Assembly: GCA_009922885.1 (NCBI GenBank)
Contig: RFUP01000013.1
Span: 1-15,149, forward strand
Direction: 5' to 3'
Source of the DNA: Paracoccaceae bacterium
GTDB taxonomy: Bacteria; Pseudomonadota; Alphaproteobacteria; Rhodobacterales; Rhodobacteraceae
Length of the DNA: 15,149 nt
Shown one piece after another: positions 14,618 to 15,149 of this stretch. The notes below the pieces were generated by a model. That model was not told the origin of the DNA, did no database searches, and worked only from the letters and a program-made list of their open reading frames with translations. Positions within the stretch are counted from its first letter, which is position 1. Every line of letters starts with the position of its first letter. Made by a program: the position numbers and the translations under genes.

Positions 14618-15149
14618 ATGGATCGTCGTAAGTTTCTGAAAGGCGCTGCAATCGCCGGGACCGGTGCCGCACTGGCAGCGCCCGCAGTTGCACAAGAGCG
14701 CAAGCAGCTGGTCATCGTTTCGACCTGGCCGCGTGACTTCCCGGGCCTCGGCCTTTCGGCGCAGCGCCTCGCGCAGCGCATTGGCGAAATCTCGGACGGC
14801 CACTTTGCTGTCGAATACTTCGCCGCAGGCGAGCGCGTCGGCGCGTTCGACGTGTTTGATGAAGTCGCTTCGGGCAACTCCCAAGCCTACATCGGCGCTG
14901 AATACTACTGGGGCGGCAAGCACGCTGGCTTCAACTACTTCACCGCGGTTCCGTTTGGCATGTCCACTCAGGAATGGACCGCTTGGGTCATGTATGGCGG
15001 CGGCCAGGAACTCTGGGATGAGCTCTCGGGCGAATTCGGCCTCAAGGCTCTGACCTGTGGCTCCACCGGCACTCAGGCCGGCGGCTGGTTCAACAAAGAG
15101 ATGGAAACCGCGGACGACTTCAAAGGTCTGAAGATGCGTATTCCGGGTC
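14618..15149 (+). CDS. TRAP transporter solute-binding protein DctP (partial, TakP-like)
   Basis: The first 177 residues are present; the gene runs off the window. The strong site GGAGAGGAG at 14602-14610 lies 7 bases before ATG 14618. The N-terminus MDRRKFLKGAA with an AAPAVAQ cleavage region (after residue 25) is a twin-arginine signal, seen in a subset of TRAP binding proteins. The mature start contains TWPRDFPGLG at 36-45, the segment typical of the TakP-like group that binds 2-oxo acids such as pyruvate and 2-oxobutyrate, then ETADDFKGLKMRIPG at the cut edge. The protein would deliver a carboxylate to the DctQM membrane subunits, expected just to the right. Codon choice is more biased to C/G endings than in the preceding genes, consistent with high expression. 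The ligand is inferred from family only. Confidence 0.93.
   Translation, partial: MDRRKFLKGAAIAGTGAALAAPAVAQERKQLVIVSTWPRDFPGLGLSAQRLAQRIGEISDGHFAVEYFAAGERVGAFDVFDEVASGNSQAYIGAEYYWGGKHAGFNYFTAVPFGMSTQEWTAWVMYGGGQELWDELSGEFGLKALTCGSTGTQAGGWFNKEMETADDFKGLKMRIPG

Overview
The window looks like chromosomal DNA of an alphaproteobacterium, most likely a Rhodobacteraceae (Roseobacter-type) species. This rests on an ArfB protein with the basic tail usual in that group, tripartite tricarboxylate (TctCBA) and TRAP carboxylate uptake genes side by side, and an intergenic repeat of the 'cctccggcggggatattt / aaatatcccggggg / gggggcagcgccccc' kind that I recognise from that family. No mobile element, CRISPR array, tRNA or rRNA was found. 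Most of the window is coding, with short gaps and several 4-base ATGA overlaps.

Layout. (1) 1-2169, plus strand: a possible 3' end of an upstream gene (1-96), a strong terminator (123-152), then arfB (ribosome rescue hydrolase) overlapping by 4 bases with an acyl-CoA ligase. (2) 2170-2343: convergent gap filled by the intergenic repeat and hairpins. (3) 9005 down to 2344, minus strand: tctC - hairpin - tctB - tctA - a 30-codon small ORF - class III PLP enzyme - APH-family small-molecule kinase - Tm-1-like/UPF0261 protein. This is one apparent operon. (4) 9006-9170: divergent control region with several inverted repeats. (5) 9171-14463, plus strand: iclR regulator - class III aminotransferase (short C-terminus) - cytoplasmic beta-lactamase-fold serine hydrolase - acetoacetyl-CoA synthetase, tightly packed. 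(6) 14464-14617: gap with two inverted repeats, then a TRAP solute-binding protein gene cut by the window end.

How the genes may work together. The two divergent operons flanking the IclR/TctC control region look like one inducible catabolic locus. TctCBA would import a carboxylate. The kinase and its overlapping PLP partner match the logic of an amino-alcohol kinase plus phospho-lyase (as in hydroxylysine or ethanolamine-phosphate breakdown), giving an aldehyde, ammonia and phosphate. The second class III enzyme, the serine hydrolase and acetoacetyl-CoA synthetase suggest that a beta-amino or ester-linked C4 unit is turned into acetoacetate and then acetoacetyl-CoA. The substrate cannot be read from the sequence. 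The pathway is inference; the gene families are well supported.
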